A stretch of 31,932 nucleotides of DNA from Chrysochromulina tobinii (lineage: Eukaryota; Haptophyta; Prymnesiales; Chrysochromulinaceae). Every line of letters begins with the position of its first letter. Position 1 is the stretch's first letter. A program made the position numbers and the translations under genes. This document shows, in pieces, positions 31,728-31,932 of this stretch. The DNA is taken from contig JWZX01002299.1 of assembly GCA_001275005.1 (NCBI GenBank), positions 1 through 31,932 of the forward strand, read 5' to 3'. Below the pieces are notes generated by a model, which saw nothing but the letters and a program-made list of their open reading frames with translations, was not told where the DNA came from and made no database searches.

Positions 31728-31932
31728 GGGCAGGGGCTTTTGGCGCAGCTGCACGAGTTTGGGGCTGGCGAGGAGCTGGTCGCGTGCGATAGCGCCAATC
31801 TGCTCGACATGGCAGCATTCCGTGCGGCGCATCCCAAGGTCAGTGGGTACCTGCACGCAGCAGGCGCAGGTGACCGAGGGCTCCTGACCGAGCTGGAAGC
31901 GTCCCGAGAGCGCTGGATGCTTGCGCCCCCTC
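31728..31932 (+). other. Second PKS ketoreductase, N-terminal part, cut by the window edge
   Basis: In a frame open from 31728 to the window end the text reads GQGLLAQLHEFGAGEELVAC, DSANLLDMAAFRAAH, KVSGYLHAAGAGDRGLLTEL and EASRERWMLAP. This matches the part of KR domains that precedes the Ser/Tyr active site ('V.ACD.AD......VSG..HAAG....GLL..L.A.R.RWM.AP'). It follows the truncated KS without an acyltransferase. Confidence 0.7.

Larger units (their letters stand above)
30241..31932 (+). pseudogene. Type I modular polyketide synthase remnant (KR - ACP - truncated KS - KR start), runs off the right edge
   Basis: Four consecutive PKS parts are readable on the plus strand, but in at least three different frames. 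The order is: the C-terminal half of a ketoreductase (30268-30580), an acyl carrier protein (about 30830-31055), a ketosynthase lacking its middle (31364-31660), and the N-terminal half of another ketoreductase (31728-31932). Frame changes fall near 30640, 31222 and 31350, and again near 31720. No acyltransferase domain lies between ACP and KS or between KS and KR, as in trans-AT-like algal PKSs. Such enzymes extend acyl chains by condensation and keto reduction. The left end starts abruptly next to repeats. Decay is the simplest reading, though poor sequence quality at a repetitive PKS locus could add false frameshifts. Confidence 0.7.

Noticed and set aside
1-31932. tRNA, rRNA or snRNA genes
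   Set aside because: I looked through the intergenic stretches by eye and saw no cloverleaf with A/B boxes or known rRNA/snRNA motifs; a covariance-model search would be needed to be sure.

Overview
The window looks like nuclear DNA of a GC-rich, gene-dense, intron-poor flagellated protist alga. A haptophyte of the Chrysochromulina/Prymnesium type is the best fit. This is inferred from content: long uninterrupted reading frames on both strands (one of about 1,880 codons), flagellar and centriolar genes (CFAP69, a CEP164-like WW protein), a mitotic CDC20, an SF3B3 spliceosome relic, CCCTAA-type telomere-like sequence and modular polyketide synthase (PKS) remnants. No rRNA, tRNA, CRISPR or prokaryotic operon structure was seen.

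Layout. The window opens with the 5' end of a PIP kinase (1-403, minus). It is divergent from a TylF-like methyltransferase with a signal peptide (669-1646). Next come a nucleoplasmin-like/SANT chromatin protein (2415-3272, minus), divergent from a double-ApaG protein (3471-4679), a TrmL-type tRNA methyltransferase (4998-5561) and a StrG-like 2OG-Fe(II) oxygenase (5642-6745, minus). From 6.75 to 8.35 kb there is a repeat island: CTGTCGAG minisatellites, long inverted repeats and telomere-like CCCTAA stretches. A HExxH metalloprotease-like gene (8355-9464) and a spermidine-synthase-fold protein (to 10507) follow. CDC20 (10843-12579, minus) is divergent from a giant IQ/WW protein (12742-18378). 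An unrecognised repeat protein (18993-20183, minus), CFAP69 (20829-24077, minus), a histidine phosphatase (24203-25093) and a WW+TPR protein (25670-27229, minus) complete the gene-rich part.

From about 27.3 kb the sequence changes to decayed material: an ankyrin-repeat fragment broken in a CA run, an SF3B3 pseudogene missing its middle and carrying several frameshifts, a tandem duplication, palindromic CCCTTCG minisatellites, and a frame-broken type I PKS stretch (KR, ACP, gutted KS, start of another KR) running off the right end.

How the genes relate. Most are unrelated housekeeping or cell-biology genes in head-to-head pairs with short shared promoters and tail-to-tail pairs with short 3' gaps. 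Two flagellar/centriolar candidates lie close together (12.7-18.4 and 20.8-24.1 kb). An 8-bp palindrome, TACCGGTA, occurs five times, only between genes and in several cases near gene 5' ends. For minus-strand and several plus-strand genes the start given is the first in-frame ATG, because the open frames extend further upstream only without an ATG.
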